From Phymorhynchus buccinoides (taxonomy: Eukaryota; Mollusca; Gastropoda; Neogastropoda; Raphitomidae), in the NCBI GenBank assembly GCA_017654935.2, contig CM065686.1, positions 24,840,496 through 24,904,495 of the forward strand: a DNA stretch of 64,000 nt, read 5' to 3'. Below are positions 48,869 through 59,929 of the stretch, piece after piece. Each line of letters starts with the position of its first letter. The stretch's first letter is position 1. The notes under the pieces were generated by a model, which was not told where the DNA came from, made no database searches, and worked only from the letters and a program-made list of their open reading frames with translations. A program made the translations under genes and the position numbers.

Positions 48869-48985
48869 AAGCTGGTAGCTAGTCATACAGTTATCCAATG
48901 CCTACACCGACTTTCAAATGGTGATGACTACGACTACATAGCGACGATGACGATGATGACGACGACGACGACGATGATGTCAATC
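48660..48985. repeat. GGGGTT tract, (CT)n and (GACGAT)n
   Basis: GGGGTT repeats near 48674, (CT)n 48782-48865, GACGACGATGATG near 48946-48980. Confidence 0.9.
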
Positions 48986-48989
48986 TACA

Positions 48990-49985
48990 ATAATCTTTGT
49001 AATTAACTACAAGAAGGAACTCAAGCAGATTTTGTTTACTCGAAGACATATGCAGACCTGCATGCAAGCCATTCTTTCTCCAGCAAAAACATCACAACTG
49101 ACCCACAGACACTGTAACCTTTTCGTTGTCTATCAAATGTCCCCACACAAGAGTTATCATGTCTTCCTTGAAGTGGTGACAGTTTGATGTTGCTGAGTTT
49201 TGTAGGCTAGTTTCTGTCTAATCACAGAACGAACGTTTTTGGTGTTTGAGTTTGTAAGTAAAAATGCTCTCATTCACATTGCATGCAACCAGGCATACCG
49301 CAGCAGGCATGGTCTGAGTTGTCTTATAAAGGGTTAGTCCTGATCATTAACCGCTATGAGGACGTAAAACCTACCAACAAACAAAAATTAACAGCTTGAA
49401 GCTTGTTGGAGCAGATTGTTTCTTTCTTTCATTTTTTCGCTGTCCCATCTTCTAGGCCATACAGTGGCGTTGCTCCCATGCTGTTCATGCCAAATCCCAA
49501 TTCACAGCCACACCCTGGTTTGTCAGGTCGCAGAATCCCAAACCAGCAATTCAAGGGGAGCGAATATATGTTAGGCCATTAGGAGGCAACCAACCGTGGA
49601 GACACTGCACTGCTGCTGAGTCACTTCGGTGGAGTTCAGTGGAGCCTGTTCTGAGCTAGGATATACGCAGGACCTACTAAGCCCCTTATTGACGACAATA
49701 ATATCTTAGTCACAGAGCCAGCGTGAGTGAGATCCTCCTCCGAGGGCGCCACCACGACCGCCATCGACAGCTCCCCAGAACACACTGATCCCCACGACTT
49801 TTGACCCGAACGCACCAAGGACATGGACTGGATTGGAAATTGAAACTGAGGTCACCATGAGAGCAGTGCATGCAATGCCTTATAATCTGAGACATTTTTT
49901 TTTTTTTTGATGATTGATGTAAATTAGACGGATGACTATGATAATGTTGGTGCTATGGAGTTCCATATCGGCCTGAGACTACGTT
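48990..49985. other. Interval without recognised features
   Basis: No supported gene. A T run lies at 49896-49908. Confidence 0.45.
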
Positions 49986-49989
49986 ACAG

Positions 49990-50282
49990 GGCTGTATTCT
50001 ACGCTTTTTTTCATAATGATACTCCTGCGTTAAACAGGCCCGAGAACTACAGACACCTGCAGTGTTGGTCATGAAATTAAAGCAACACTATCAGAATCGC
50101 ATCCGCTAAGTTGATGAAGCTCGACTGTGTGGTTTCAGTCTTCCCATTGAGCCCATAGCCACCCACTCTGGGTAGGAGTCGGTCCAGGACCGAAAAACAA
50201 AAACTCGCCTGTGTTGGGATTCGAACCCAAGACCTCCCAGCCAGTAGTCCGCGACGTTACCACTGCGCCACGTCGGCTGGTG
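49990..50282 (-). mobile_element. tRNA-derived SINE, copy 1
   Basis: On the - strand the head holds an A box TGGCGCAGTGGTAA (50270-50257) and a perfect B box GGGTTCGAATCCC (50228-50216) at tRNA spacing. A body follows with GGTCCTGGACCG, CACACAGTCGAGCTTCATC and GGATGCGATTCTGATAGTG. The body core recurs at 51170 and 51815. Confidence 0.82.
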
Positions 50283-50284
50283 GA

Positions 50285-50565
50285 ACAGATTGTTAGACTT
50301 TCAAGTCAGATGATTTTCATTTTCAAACAACAAAAATATGCAACAAGGAAGCAAACAAACAAAAACCGAAAAGAAACAAAGGATAATTTGCAATTAAAAA
50401 ACAGTAGTCGAGAAACAGTACACATTATACTGGACTTGTGACAAATGAGGTGCTAGCAGTGACTCACGCAGTGTGTGAATCTGCATTAATCCGCCCACTT
50501 TTTAAAAATATAGTTTTACACTTATTTATTTATTTATGTATTTAGCATAGCCTCAGATGACAGAC
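50285..50565. other. Interval without recognised features
   Basis: A-rich. Nothing recognised. Confidence 0.45.
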
Positions 50566-50569
50566 TAAG

Positions 50570-50766
50570 GCCGTGCACACACATAAGCGGATATCCCATG
50601 CGGAAACCCGTGCGCAATTCATAAATAAGTGAAACACAGAAGGGAAAAGATTTGCGCACGTGTCCGAATTTCCCCTATATGCGTAAACTTTTTATCCTTC
50701 TTTCTTCCACTTATTTAGGGTTTTCCGTACGGAACTTACGCGTCTAATGTGAACCCGGCCTAACGC
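50570..50766. mobile_element. Candidate hAT-like MITE
   Basis: TAAGGCCGTGCACACACATA at the left mirrors AATGTGAACCCGGCCTAA at the right. The interior is non-coding and AT-rich. The target duplication is unclear. Confidence 0.5.
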
Positions 50767-51074
50767 TGAATGCCCAGGCCATATCATTCTTTTAGAGACA
50801 CCTGTGGAATAGAGGGTGGTCACAACACAGCCATAACTTTTTGTTGCTGACAGGGAGGGGACCCAGGGAACGTGTCTCTCTTCGCTTCAGGTACCCCGTA
50901 TTAAAAGTTCAGTGAGTACCGTGTTTTCTGTATTGTATGTCTTGTTTTCCTCTGCTCTGTAATTTCCTACATATTAGGAACATTTAAACGGAGAATCTCC
51001 ATTGAAAGAGCAATGTGTTATGAGAGAGTACAGCCACGCCGTTTTGAAATACTGGCCTACATTCTTTTCCCTCA

Positions 51075-51245
51075 AATGTGACAATGGTGGCTGGGAGGTC
51101 GTGGGTTTGAAGCCCATCGGTCTTGGTGGGTTTTTCTTTCGGCCCACACCGGCTTTACCCAGGGTGAGTGTAAAAGTGGGATCATTGGGAAGACTGGCAC
51201 CACACAGTCAAGCTTCATCCACCGTGCATTTTGTACATTGAGAAC
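51075..51245 (+). mobile_element. tRNA-derived SINE, copy 2
   Basis: GTGGCTGGGAGGTCGTGGGT (head with a degenerate B box GGGTTTGAAGCC), then GGGAAGACTGGCACCACACA and GTCAAGCTTCATCC from the SINE core. Confidence 0.7.
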
Positions 51246-51672
51246 GAGTGTGTGTTGATTCATGTTCTGACTTATATTTTATTAATAGGGTGCCTGTCTG
51301 TCGTTTCCGACTATGACTGCCAGATAGCACTGGCACTGCTTATTTAGCAAGAAAAGATCTACAGTTTCAACTTCACGGGTTTACCGAGTTGGTGAACGAA
51401 TATGTCAAATTTTTTAAATATTTTTTTTTTATAGCTTATGTTGAAAAAGAAATACAAGAAAATATCAAAAAAATAAAACATGAAACGAGGTTATTTATTA
51501 TGGAGCAGCAAACTGTGAAAAAATGTTCAGACACCATAGCCGTATTAAGTTAAGACAATTGTATCTCAGTAAACTGTATCAGTGCGTGCATTCTTTTACA
51601 TTTGGTACAACGAGTGACAGTTTGTGTTGATTCATGTATCACTCAAAATTTATATTTTATTAATAGGGTGTT
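51243..51672. repeat. Local direct repeat of about 55 bp
   Basis: GTGTTGATTCATGT...TATATTTTATTAATAGGGTG occurs at 51250-51292 and 51625-51671, so SINE copies 2 and 3 have the same flank. Confidence 0.75.
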
Positions 51673-51739
51673 CACACAAAATGTTACACATATGGGCTTG
51701 CGCGCGCACGCACAAAATGTTACATTCTAACAAAATACC

Positions 51740-51885
51740 AGCGCACACGCGGACTACTGGCACACGCAATCCCATCAGAGGCAGGACGGTCCTGGACACA
51801 CACACACTCACAAGACTGAAACCACAGTCGAGTTTCATCCGCAACGGATGCGATTCTGAGAGTGTTGCTCTAATTGCACAAACAC
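51740..51885 (+). mobile_element. tRNA-derived SINE, copy 3, degenerate
   Basis: GCGGACTACTGG, GGTCCTGGAC and AAGACTGAAACCACAGTCGA...GGATGCGATTCTGAGAGTG match SINE copy 1. The head is disturbed by CACA slippage. Confidence 0.65.
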
Positions 51886-51928
51886 TGCACACACACACAA
51901 CACACACACACAGGAAGCGTAGACACAG

Positions 51929-51974
<46 letters not shown>
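51886..51974. repeat. (CA)n microsatellite
   Basis: CACACA with interruptions, then pure CA. Confidence 0.95.
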
Positions 51975-51978
<4 letters not shown>

Positions 51979-51979
51979 C

Positions 51980-52510
51980 ATAAAGCACCCTTTTCAATAA
52001 ACCTGTCCTTGTTTCATCGATTCCTATGCCAAATCAGCATGATAAAGGAATGAATTCGAAATCATTCTCCTGATACTCAGTCCAACATGGTTATGAAAAT
52101 AAGCTGAAGGGATTCAACTGAGACGTCTGGAGCCAAATCACCCCTTAGAACATTCGATAGACCAAGACTCTTTGTTGTGTATTTGGAACATGTTTACGGC
52201 CCAAAGATGGGACATACGCATATGTCATGGTACGATTTTAAGAAACCCATAGCCTTCTGTACGCCTTCTTCGCAATCACATTATTTGCAGCAAACTGATA
52301 TCCAAACTGAGGGAACATAACTGTAACATTTTGACGCGTTGTAACATTTTGCGCTGCCACAGGCCTTCTGCCGTTTTGGGATACATCTTGGACCAGCCCA
52401 GAAGCGGTATGTGCACAGTGTAAAAATAATGTTGTTTTTGAAAACTAGATCAACATTCATGGAACAGACTGACCCCACAGGATCGCTGTTTCTGTCCAGG
52501 TACATTGTTC
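51980..52510. other. Interval without recognised features
   Basis: No gene or repeat family recognised. Confidence 0.45.
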
Positions 52511-52514
52511 GCTA

Positions 52515-52720
52515 GAATGCCAAGGGGATTGGTTGGCCTTTGGGGACCTTCCCCAACGCCAACTCTCGTCCTCAAATCCCTTTGGCCGAGAGAGTGGGGG
52601 TGTACCCTGGGCAAAGCATCTCCACTATAAACTAATTCTCGCCCAGCCCGCCAGACTAGTATCTGCCCCCTCTGCTATCTGGCAGTCATTGTCGGAAACG
52701 ACAGACAGGCAACATATTGT
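52515..52720 (+). repeat. Interspersed repeat E, copy 2
   Basis: GGCCTTTGGGGACCTTCCCC and CCTGGGCAAAGC match 20820-20965 inverted. GTCGGAAACGACAGACAGGC near the end also occurs inverted near 51292-51315. Confidence 0.65.
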
Positions 52721-53214
52721 TCGCTGCTGTTTGCTCTTCTCTATTTGTTTCCCTCTTCTCTTCATAATTTCAGTTCTTATCCTACTCTTCTCCGTTTTCT
52801 TTGTTTTTGTTTTATTTTGTGTGTGTGCAAATCTCTTACCGTTTGAGAAGAAATCTTCTACAGATATAATATAGATCATAAAAAAATACTAATGTTGCCT
52901 TTCAAGTACTATGCGAAGAGGTTAAGTTAAAATATAAAATCCAACACCGCTGAATCAAGTTTTTACACCCATTACAATGGTGGGATACTGCTTAGACTGG
53001 ACGGTTGAAAGGAACATCCTTTCTGTGCTTCAGTTGTTGTTTTTTGCAGATTGCGCAAAGGCTTTTTGAGAGAGTAGATGTAAATAAAACACACTAGAAA
53101 ATGGCTGCAACGCTCTGGTGCATTCACAACATTAGTCAGCCTGATTAGAGAGATTCCGGCAATGGAATGGACAGCAAAGTGATCGTTTTTATTCAGGACA
53201 AATCACGAGACGGT
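52721..53214. other. Interval without recognised features
   Basis: T-rich near 52730-52830. No gene seen. Confidence 0.45.
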
Positions 53215-53392
53215 TTGATCCCCCGAAGACGGAGTGTGGCTGCCCACGTGGCGTGGTAATCAAAAACGGTCACACACGTAATGTTCTCATCCCTAGCTGA
53301 TGCATTTGTACTATAGTGTTCAAGTGCTTCCGCTGTTGGGATGACCCCTGGAGTCTTTTAGCCATGGTACGTCAACAACAACAACGAGAAGG
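53215..53392 (+). mobile_element. SINE-like repeat G, copy 2
   Basis: GGAGTGTGGCTGCCCACGTG, then ACGTAATGTTCTCATCCCTA and an (AAC)n tail. It is the inverted relative of 31579-31750. Confidence 0.7.
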
Positions 53393-53740
53393 TTTCAAGT
53401 CAAAACAGGGACCACAGAGGGATCACATTTTGGTTCTCTTCCTTCTGGCCCTGAAATCTGTGGTCACGTGCTACAAATCAAATGATTGACCTCCCCAAAG
53501 AAAAAAACCCCAATAAAAAAACACCCCCCCCTTCCCACCATACACAGAGTTGAGTAAATATGATAAAATTAGGGGGTAATTGGACATGCGCAAACCAACC
53601 TTGGAGTTAATGCATAACCAGATAAACTGTCATAAAATTCCCCAAGGTCAGGTCGTTGGGTTACTTCCTGCCCGGCAAATGTCTGGTGTATGGAACCTCC
53701 AGGCTGGCTGTCTCCACAAGATGGGCCACAAAAGCACTAT

Positions 53741-54236
53741 TGTAAAACGGTGTGTCTATACACCGGAAAATGCCGAACGGTGAATGCAGAATGCTCAAAA
53801 CATACCGAAAAATGCCGAATGGTGAAGGCGGAATGATCAAAACACCGAATGGTAGGGCTGAATTATGAAAACATTCTACAGAAAACCCCCAAATGTATTA
53901 CAATGGAAAGTGAAATTGCCGAATAACAGAGTGATTAACACGGTCCCGATGACACTTTTCCGTAGTTCGGCTATCCCAGCACACTAGAATAGAAGTCACG
54001 TCATACCGCATCATATTGACGTGTTTACAAACAAAAGAGCGCGCGCACGCGTACATATACAAACACATCGGCGCTCAACATAAATAAAAGAACTCAATGA
54101 GTAGATGTCAATTATTTTTAAGTAGACGCGGTTATTTTTAATTGTCCGGTATTTTCCGGCATTCACCTTTCAGCATTATCCGGTAATTTCCGGCATTTCC
54201 CGCTATTTTCCGGTGTTTAGACACCCCCTTTTAAAA
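53741..54236. mobile_element. 496-bp inverted-repeat element, CACTAT-flanked
   Basis: TGTCTATACACCGGAAAATG near the left end mirrors TTTCCGGTGTTTAGACA near the right. Both ends carry repeated CCGGAAAATGCCG / CCGAAAAATGCCGAA words. CACTAT flanks it at 53735-53740 and 54237-54242, a likely 6-bp target duplication. No coding frame. Confidence 0.65.
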
Positions 54237-54289
54237 CACTATCCGAAACACTGAAAGCACAGCCCAGTTATCTTCCATTCTTCGTCGTG

Positions 54290-54445
54290 ATCGTCGTCGT
54301 TGCTGTTATCCTCCTCTTTCTTTTCTCTTTCTGTCTGACTGTCCGTCTCACCATCTCTGTTTGTGTCTCTCGGTCTCTGTCTGTCTGTCTGTATGTGTGT
54401 GTGTGTCTCCGTCTCTCTAAGTGTCTGTCTATCTGTCTCTCTCCC
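54290..54445. repeat. CT/CTGT-rich low-complexity sequence
   Basis: CTGTCTGT and TCTC words without a long pure run. Confidence 0.7.
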
Positions 54446-54714
54446 CTTCCGGAAGTCTTGACAAAGATTAATAAATCGAAATGTTGACAAATGTTGAGCT
54501 GTTTGTTTGGCTTCTTCCTCCCTCAGATCTCTCAACACACAGTACTGTGTTTTGTGTTGAGGAATGTCTCCGCCTGTCTGATACGCACGTATAAACTCGC
54601 CTACGTGTACAGTCCGTAAGTAGCATTGTGACCTGTGTCTATAACACTTCATAAAATCGCCGTGCCAACTGCTTGTGAACAAAGCCAATCGACCCTGCAT
54701 TAGACACTAAAGGG

Positions 54715-55841
54715 TATGGCGGACGAAATGGTATCAAATGCACGTGCAATTTTGAACGTGCTTTAAAAAAAAAATGCACGTGCATTTTAGAAAACGCACG
54801 TGCATTTGACTATTTATAGAAAATTGCACGTACATTTATACACGCACATTTTTTTTTACCCGTACATTTTATTATTTTTAGAAAAATGTACGTGCATTTT
54901 TTCACGTGCATTTCAGAATATGCACGTGTAATTTTCGAAAATTTCACGCGTAGTTTATAAAATCGCACGTGCAGTTTAGTTAATTGAAAACTGCGACTGG
55001 AATATAACTGAAATATAACTGAAATCTATTTCACCAACGAGAAGACAGATGTGCCAAAACTACTCTTAAACTTGTAAGATTCCAAATAACTTAGATGCGA
55101 AATGAAGGGACAGTTGAGAAGCCGCGAGGCTTATTACCCTGACTTGACCTGAAAGACGGAGCGTTTCCATTGTTTTTGCGCCATAGGGGACCATATTTAA
55201 AGTACGACAACTCTTAAGTCAACTCTTAAAGACCCCGCACGTCACGTGTCAAAATCACTGTTTTCACGTGTTTTCCCTCTTATAGCTAGGAAGGAATCTT
55301 AAGAAATCTTCCTAGTATAAGAGGGAATGTGACACGTGACGTGCGGGGTCTTTAAGTCTGTGCCCTCCCGCAATGATTCGTTTGAGAAAGTCTTGGATGG
55401 AAGTTCAGTTTAATGTCGCGTATCGGCTTTCGCCATGTACGACGGGCTGAACAAACCAACCAGGATATAAACAAAAATGTATGTTCCTGAATCACTGTCT
55501 TAGCCAAAAGGCCGAGAAGCGATCAGAATTTGAAATAGAAAGTCTTGAATGAATTTGGGTTTTACGTCCTCTCGACCTGGGAAGGCACATATGGGACATA
55601 AATAGAAAGTCTTCCATTCCTAGTTATTTAAAAACTAAGAGTACACGTGCATTTTACTATTTTTTGAAAACTGCACGTGAATTTATGTACGTGTAAATTT
55701 ACACGTGTAATATAAAATAAATGTACGTGCAATTTTCTATGAATAGTAAAATGCACGTGCGTTTTCTAAAATGCACGTGCATTTTTTTAAAAAAGCACGG
55801 GCAAAATTGCACGTGCATTTGATACCATTTCGTCCGCCATA
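54715..55841. mobile_element. 1.13-kb foldback element with TGCACGTGCA-rich ends
   Basis: Left and right ends are inverted copies: TATGGCGGACGAAATGGTAT against ATACCATTTCGTCCGCCATA. Each is followed by 200 bp or more holding many TGCACGTGCA or ACGTGCA words. TAAAGGG flanks both sides exactly (54708-54714 and 55842-55848), a 7-bp target duplication. The centre has no coding frame and carries a nested MITE (55229-55351). A duplication of 7-8 bp would suit P- or hAT-type transposases, but the ends are not diagnostic. Confidence 0.85.
55229..55351. mobile_element. 123-bp palindromic MITE, TTAA-flanked, nested
   Basis: AGACCCCGCACGTCACGTGT at the left mirrors ACACGTGACGTGCGGGGTCT at the right, with TTAA on both sides (55225-55228, 55352-55355). 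A partial copy is at 47338. Confidence 0.85.
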
Positions 55842-56075
55842 TAAAGGGAACTTACTGCGTGTTCCTTGGACTGGTCTAGGAAGATTATAATGATGTAGTG
55901 GGACAGTATGTATGTCACAGTAGGCCTGTGCAGGGAGATTGGCAGAGATTTTGGGTGAGTGTGTGCGTGCACAATCAACGTGTTCGACATTACTCAGCGT
56001 AAGTTCTGCTTGAATCACAACGACTGTTCATTATAGATTAAACGATTTTTGCTTTGTTTATTTAAATAACCAGGA

Positions 56076-56231
56076 GGGCCTGTATTCACGTTGAGATAGC
56101 ATGAGACTTAGCATCATGCTAACTTAGAAGCTCTTCCAAAAGTCCTATTATTAAATCCTATAGGACATTGGAAGAGCTTCTAAGTTAGCATCATGCTAAG
56201 TCTCATGTTATCTCAACGTGAATACAGGCCC
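56076..56231. mobile_element. 156-bp palindromic MITE
   Basis: GGGCCTGTATTCACGTTGAG mirrors CTCAACGTGAATACAGGCCC. The arms run about 70 bp each (AGCATCATGCTAA, GAAGCTCTTCCAA) with a short AT spacer, so it would form one near-perfect hairpin. Confidence 0.85.
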
Positions 56232-56601
56232 AGATTTTTAGCTGCCATATTTCTTTGCACCACTGTCTTACCCGGCCACCTTTTTGCCCTTTGATTTCCC
56301 CTTCTTAATTGTTTCTGCTTCCGTTGCACTCCTCCCCCCCCTTTCCCTCAACTCCGTACCCCCCCCCCCACTCCCATCTACTCTGTGTTTTCCCCTATGT
56401 TATCTAAACTTGTGACATGTTACGATGTGCCAATTCATTATTTGACTTCAGTGTACATTAAGATTAGGACCAAGCCAACGAAACGTTTGTAGCTTTTTGT
56501 TGACGGTTCTTGGGAACGTGTCCACCTGGAGGGAATAAAACAAGATTGCATGCAGCCCCTCCTCCTCCTTTCACCCCACTCCTCTCTTTTGATGTCATCT
56601 A

Positions 56602-56769
56602 GGGGAAGACGGGGTAAAAAGCGCATGGGCGGGTAAGAAGCCCACCCCAATTATCTCATGAAATGAAGCAAATTTCAGTCTCATTTTGCCCATGAGACGA
56701 GCGTTAATGTCTAGCATTCGTCTCATGGACAAATTTGACTGAAATTTTCTTTATTTTATGAGATAATTG
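56602..56769. mobile_element. MITE family A, copy 3, right end missing
   Basis: Same left end as the other copies with TA before it. The palindrome stops at AGATAATTG (56761-56769), so the last 45 bp or so are lost. Confidence 0.85.
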
Positions 56770-56800
56770 ATGTTAAAGTTTTCCCTAGTAAACGCTGTTC

Positions 56801-56916
<116 letters not shown>

Positions 56917-57224
56917 GTACGATCGCGCGTGCATGTGTGTTTCTGTACACGCGCGCGCGCAGTGTGTATTTCTGTGTGTTGGTGTGCGCGCGCGCACGTG
57001 TGCTTATGAAGAAAATGTGCTGTAATGATTCGTCCGTTTTATCGTGATCTGATATTACTGCTAAAATTAGTGTGTACGTCCTAAGTGTAATTCCTCCAGC
57101 AGAAAACGGTTAAGTTGTTGTGTGAACGCTTTAAAAAAAAGGTTTGTGTCAGTGTGATTTTCCCTGTCTCCTGGATATAATATACTATCACATTTACTCT
57201 GTGACACCAATCAACATACACACC

Positions 57225-57418
<194 letters not shown>

Positions 57419-57540
57419 AAGTACAAGACAGTTCAATCTGGCAGCTTTTCCTTCATCAAGTGCTCGATGTTAATACAGATTGTATTAGTGTTTAAACATG
57501 GTTCTTTCGGAGCACCGCGTAACGCGACCCCACACACGTA

Positions 57541-57790
57541 CAAGGAGGGAAGGTAGCAGAGTGTTGATTTCAATGCGCGAGTGACCGGGTTCGAATCCCA
57601 GCGATTCCTCGCCCTTGCTATTTTTAGTTCGACGGGAAAATCGAATCGAACGTCGAGTCCTTCGGAAGGGGACTTAAAGCAAGTCTGACCCATGCGCTTT
57701 ACGCAGGTACATATCCCACAGCAGTTGAAAGTCGATAAGAGTAGGGAGAAATCCCGCTGCCTGGCATGATCAAATTAATAGCTAGGTTTC
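57541..57790 (+). mobile_element. tRNA-derived SINE-like copy
   Basis: GGTAGCAGAGTGTTGATT is a degenerate A-box region. GGGTTCGAATCCC (57587-57599) is a perfect B box. GTCCTTCGGAAGGGGACTTA and CGCAGGTACATATCCCAC follow as body. It differs in body from the SINEs at 50-52 kb. Confidence 0.6.
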
Positions 57791-57887
57791 CCATGTCCAC
57801 TACTAAGTCACCCACCCCCAAGAAATTGTGAGAGCAGCTGGAATTTCACAACGACTTCTCTCTGTGACTATTATACCATAGACTATA

Positions 57888-58101
57888 GGGGAAGACGGGG
57901 TAAAAAGCGCATGGGCGGGTAAGAAGCCCACCCCAATTATCTCATGAAATGAAGCAAATTTCAGTCTCATTTTGCCCATGAGACGAGCGTTAATGTCTAG
58001 CATTCGTCTCATGGGCAAATTTGACTAAAATTTTCTTTATTTCATGAGATAATTGGGGTGGGCTTCTTACCCGCCCATGCGCTTTTTACCCCGTCTTCCC
58101 C
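57888..58101. mobile_element. MITE family A, copy 4
   Basis: Full length at 214 bp, with TA at 57886-57887 and 58102-58103. Confidence 0.9.
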
Positions 58102-58122
58102 TACAGAAGGGACTCTTCGCTG

Positions 58123-58130
58123 TGACGTCA
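58123..58130. promoter_or_regulatory. CRE-like palindrome TGACGTCA
   Basis: A perfect cAMP-response-element sequence lies 97 bp before a small ATG frame. This is only a motif match. Confidence 0.25.
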
Positions 58131-58219
58131 CTCGTACGCTTTTCCTTTTGCTATGTTCTGTTTGGCTTGGAGAGGCAGCGCTGTTGGTGAGTCAGTTTCC
58201 GGTTTCGAGGTTTGCAAGC

Positions 58220-58378
58220 ATGGAACAGTTCAACAATACTCGATTGCTATTGTATGATTGTTCGTTTAACGAACAAAAGTTAAGCCTTTCCCGTTCACAA
58301 GTTGAACACATAGCTGAACCGGAAGTTCTGTCGCCAACAGTCGGAGCTTTACTTTCGATACGGGACATGAAGCGCTGA
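58220..58378 (+). CDS. Small hypothetical frame, 52 residues
   Basis: It runs from ATG 58220 to TGA 58376-58378 and reads MEQFNNTRLLLYDCSFNEQK and so on. No family is recognised. It is not low-complexity and not part of a seen repeat. GTGAGT occurs upstream (58187), so it could be a first-exon region or chance. Confidence 0.2.
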   Translation: MEQFNNTRLLLYDCSFNEQKLSLSRSQVEHIAEPEVLSPTVGALLSIRDMKR

Positions 58379-58504
58379 CATCATATGATAATCCTTCTTT
58401 GACTGTCTTTGAATATACCAAGTCCAACAACAACAACAAACCAAAAACCCCAAATGACTAACTATGGCTTTCTATGGGATATGGACTTAGTAAATTGTTT
58501 TGTA

Positions 58505-58668
58505 GAAATAATGCATCGGCGTCAGTCCCGGATGTGCAACTGAGTACATTTAGAATCGGCGAAATTGATGTGTCAGTCCCAGATGTGCAACTGAGTACAT
58601 TTAAAATCGGCGAAATTGATGCGTCAGTCCCAACTGAGCACCTTTAAATTCGAAGAAATTGAGATGTA
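58505..58668. repeat. 58-bp tandem repeat, 2.5 units
   Basis: The shared words GTGCAACTGAGTACATTTA and ATCGGCGAAATTGATG recur every 58 bp or so. Confidence 0.85.
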
Positions 58669-58707
58669 ACCAATCAAAGGAAGAAGGGGCATACGTTTAA
58701 ACGATTA

Positions 58708-59183
58708 TGAGGAGACTGAGCGGTGACAGACCGTGGAGGTGGTGTAGGTGGCCGGCACATGGAGGTAGCGTTTGAAAGATTAGGAGGAGACTGAGCGGTG
58801 ACAGACCGTGGAGGTGGTGTAGGTGGCTGGCACATGGAGGTAGCGTTTGAAAGAGTAGGAGGAGACTGAGCGGTGACAGACCGTGGAGGTGGTGTAGGTG
58901 GCTGGCACATGGAGGTAGCGTTTGAAAGAGTAGGAGGAGACTGAGCGGTGACAGACCGTGGGGGTGGTGTAGGTGGCTGGCACATGGAGGTAGCGTTTGA
59001 AAGAGTAGGAGGAGACTGAGCGGTGACAGACCGTGGAGGTGGTGTAGGTGGCTGGCACATGGAGGTAGCGTTTGAAAGAGTAGGAGGAGACTGAGCGGTG
59101 ACAGACCGTGGGGGTGGTGTAGGTGGCTGGCACATGGAGGTAGCGTTTGAAAGATTAGGAGGAGACTGAACAGTGACAGACGT

Positions 59184-59220
<37 letters not shown>

Positions 59221-59295
59221 AGGTGGCTGGCACATGGAGGTAGCGTTTGAAAGATTAGGAGGAGACTGAGCGGTGACAGACCGTGGGGGGGGGGT

Positions 59296-59328
<33 letters not shown>

Positions 59329-59516
59329 GTAGGTGGCTGGCACATGGAGGTAGCGTTTGAAAGAGTAGGAGGAGACTGAGCGGTGACAGACCGTGGGGGT
59401 GGTGTAGGTGGCTGGCACATGGAGGTAGCGTTTGAAAGATTAGGAGGAGACTGAGCGGTGACAGACCGTGGGGGTGGTGTAGGTGGCTGGCACATGGAGG
59501 TAGCGTTTGAAAGCGG
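58708..59516. repeat. 75-bp minisatellite, about 10 units, two with long G runs
   Basis: Units share GACTGAGCGGTGACAGACCG and GGCACATGGAGGTAGCGTTT. In two units the GGAGGTGGTG part is replaced by long G runs (59184-59219, and 59285-59327 with one T). Since 75 is a multiple of 3, a 273-codon - strand frame stays open. Confidence 0.97.
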
Positions 59517-59811
59517 CTAAAGAGCGAACCACCAGTCTTCGCTTTTGGTTCAAAGACGTCACACACTTTGAGCAACGTAGTGATACATGTATATATATAT
59601 ATATCCGCTGGTAACTGAATGTAGTCTATAGGTCTTTCAAACGTGTCCGTCTTTGTCAACCAACGTCCTAGCAGATACTCGTGTTCGGGTAAAGCATGAC
59701 ATCTGTTTGTTTACCGTATTTGGTAGTCTGCTGTTCAGTTAAGTCACGTTGTCACTGTTGCTTGTTCTAAGTAGACTGATTGTGCAATGCTGAAGAAGTG
59801 AGCAGAACATT

Positions 59812-59812
<1 letters not shown>

Positions 59813-59864
<52 letters not shown>
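59813..59864. repeat. Poly-C run of 52
   Basis: Uninterrupted C; its length is likely uncertain in the assembly. Confidence 0.9.
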
Positions 59865-59865
<1 letters not shown>

Positions 59866-59929
59866 CTACGAAGTAGGCTTATGCTTTGTTTTGCTTTGAG
59901 AGAAACTCGTTTACATTTATTTTTTTCAA

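Noticed and set aside
50216..50270. Functional tRNA gene
   Set aside because: A and B boxes are present, but the acceptor stem does not pair and a SINE body follows.
58674..59495. 273-codon proline-rich - strand frame
   Set aside because: It is the 75-bp minisatellite read in one frame, including G-run expansions of uncertain length.
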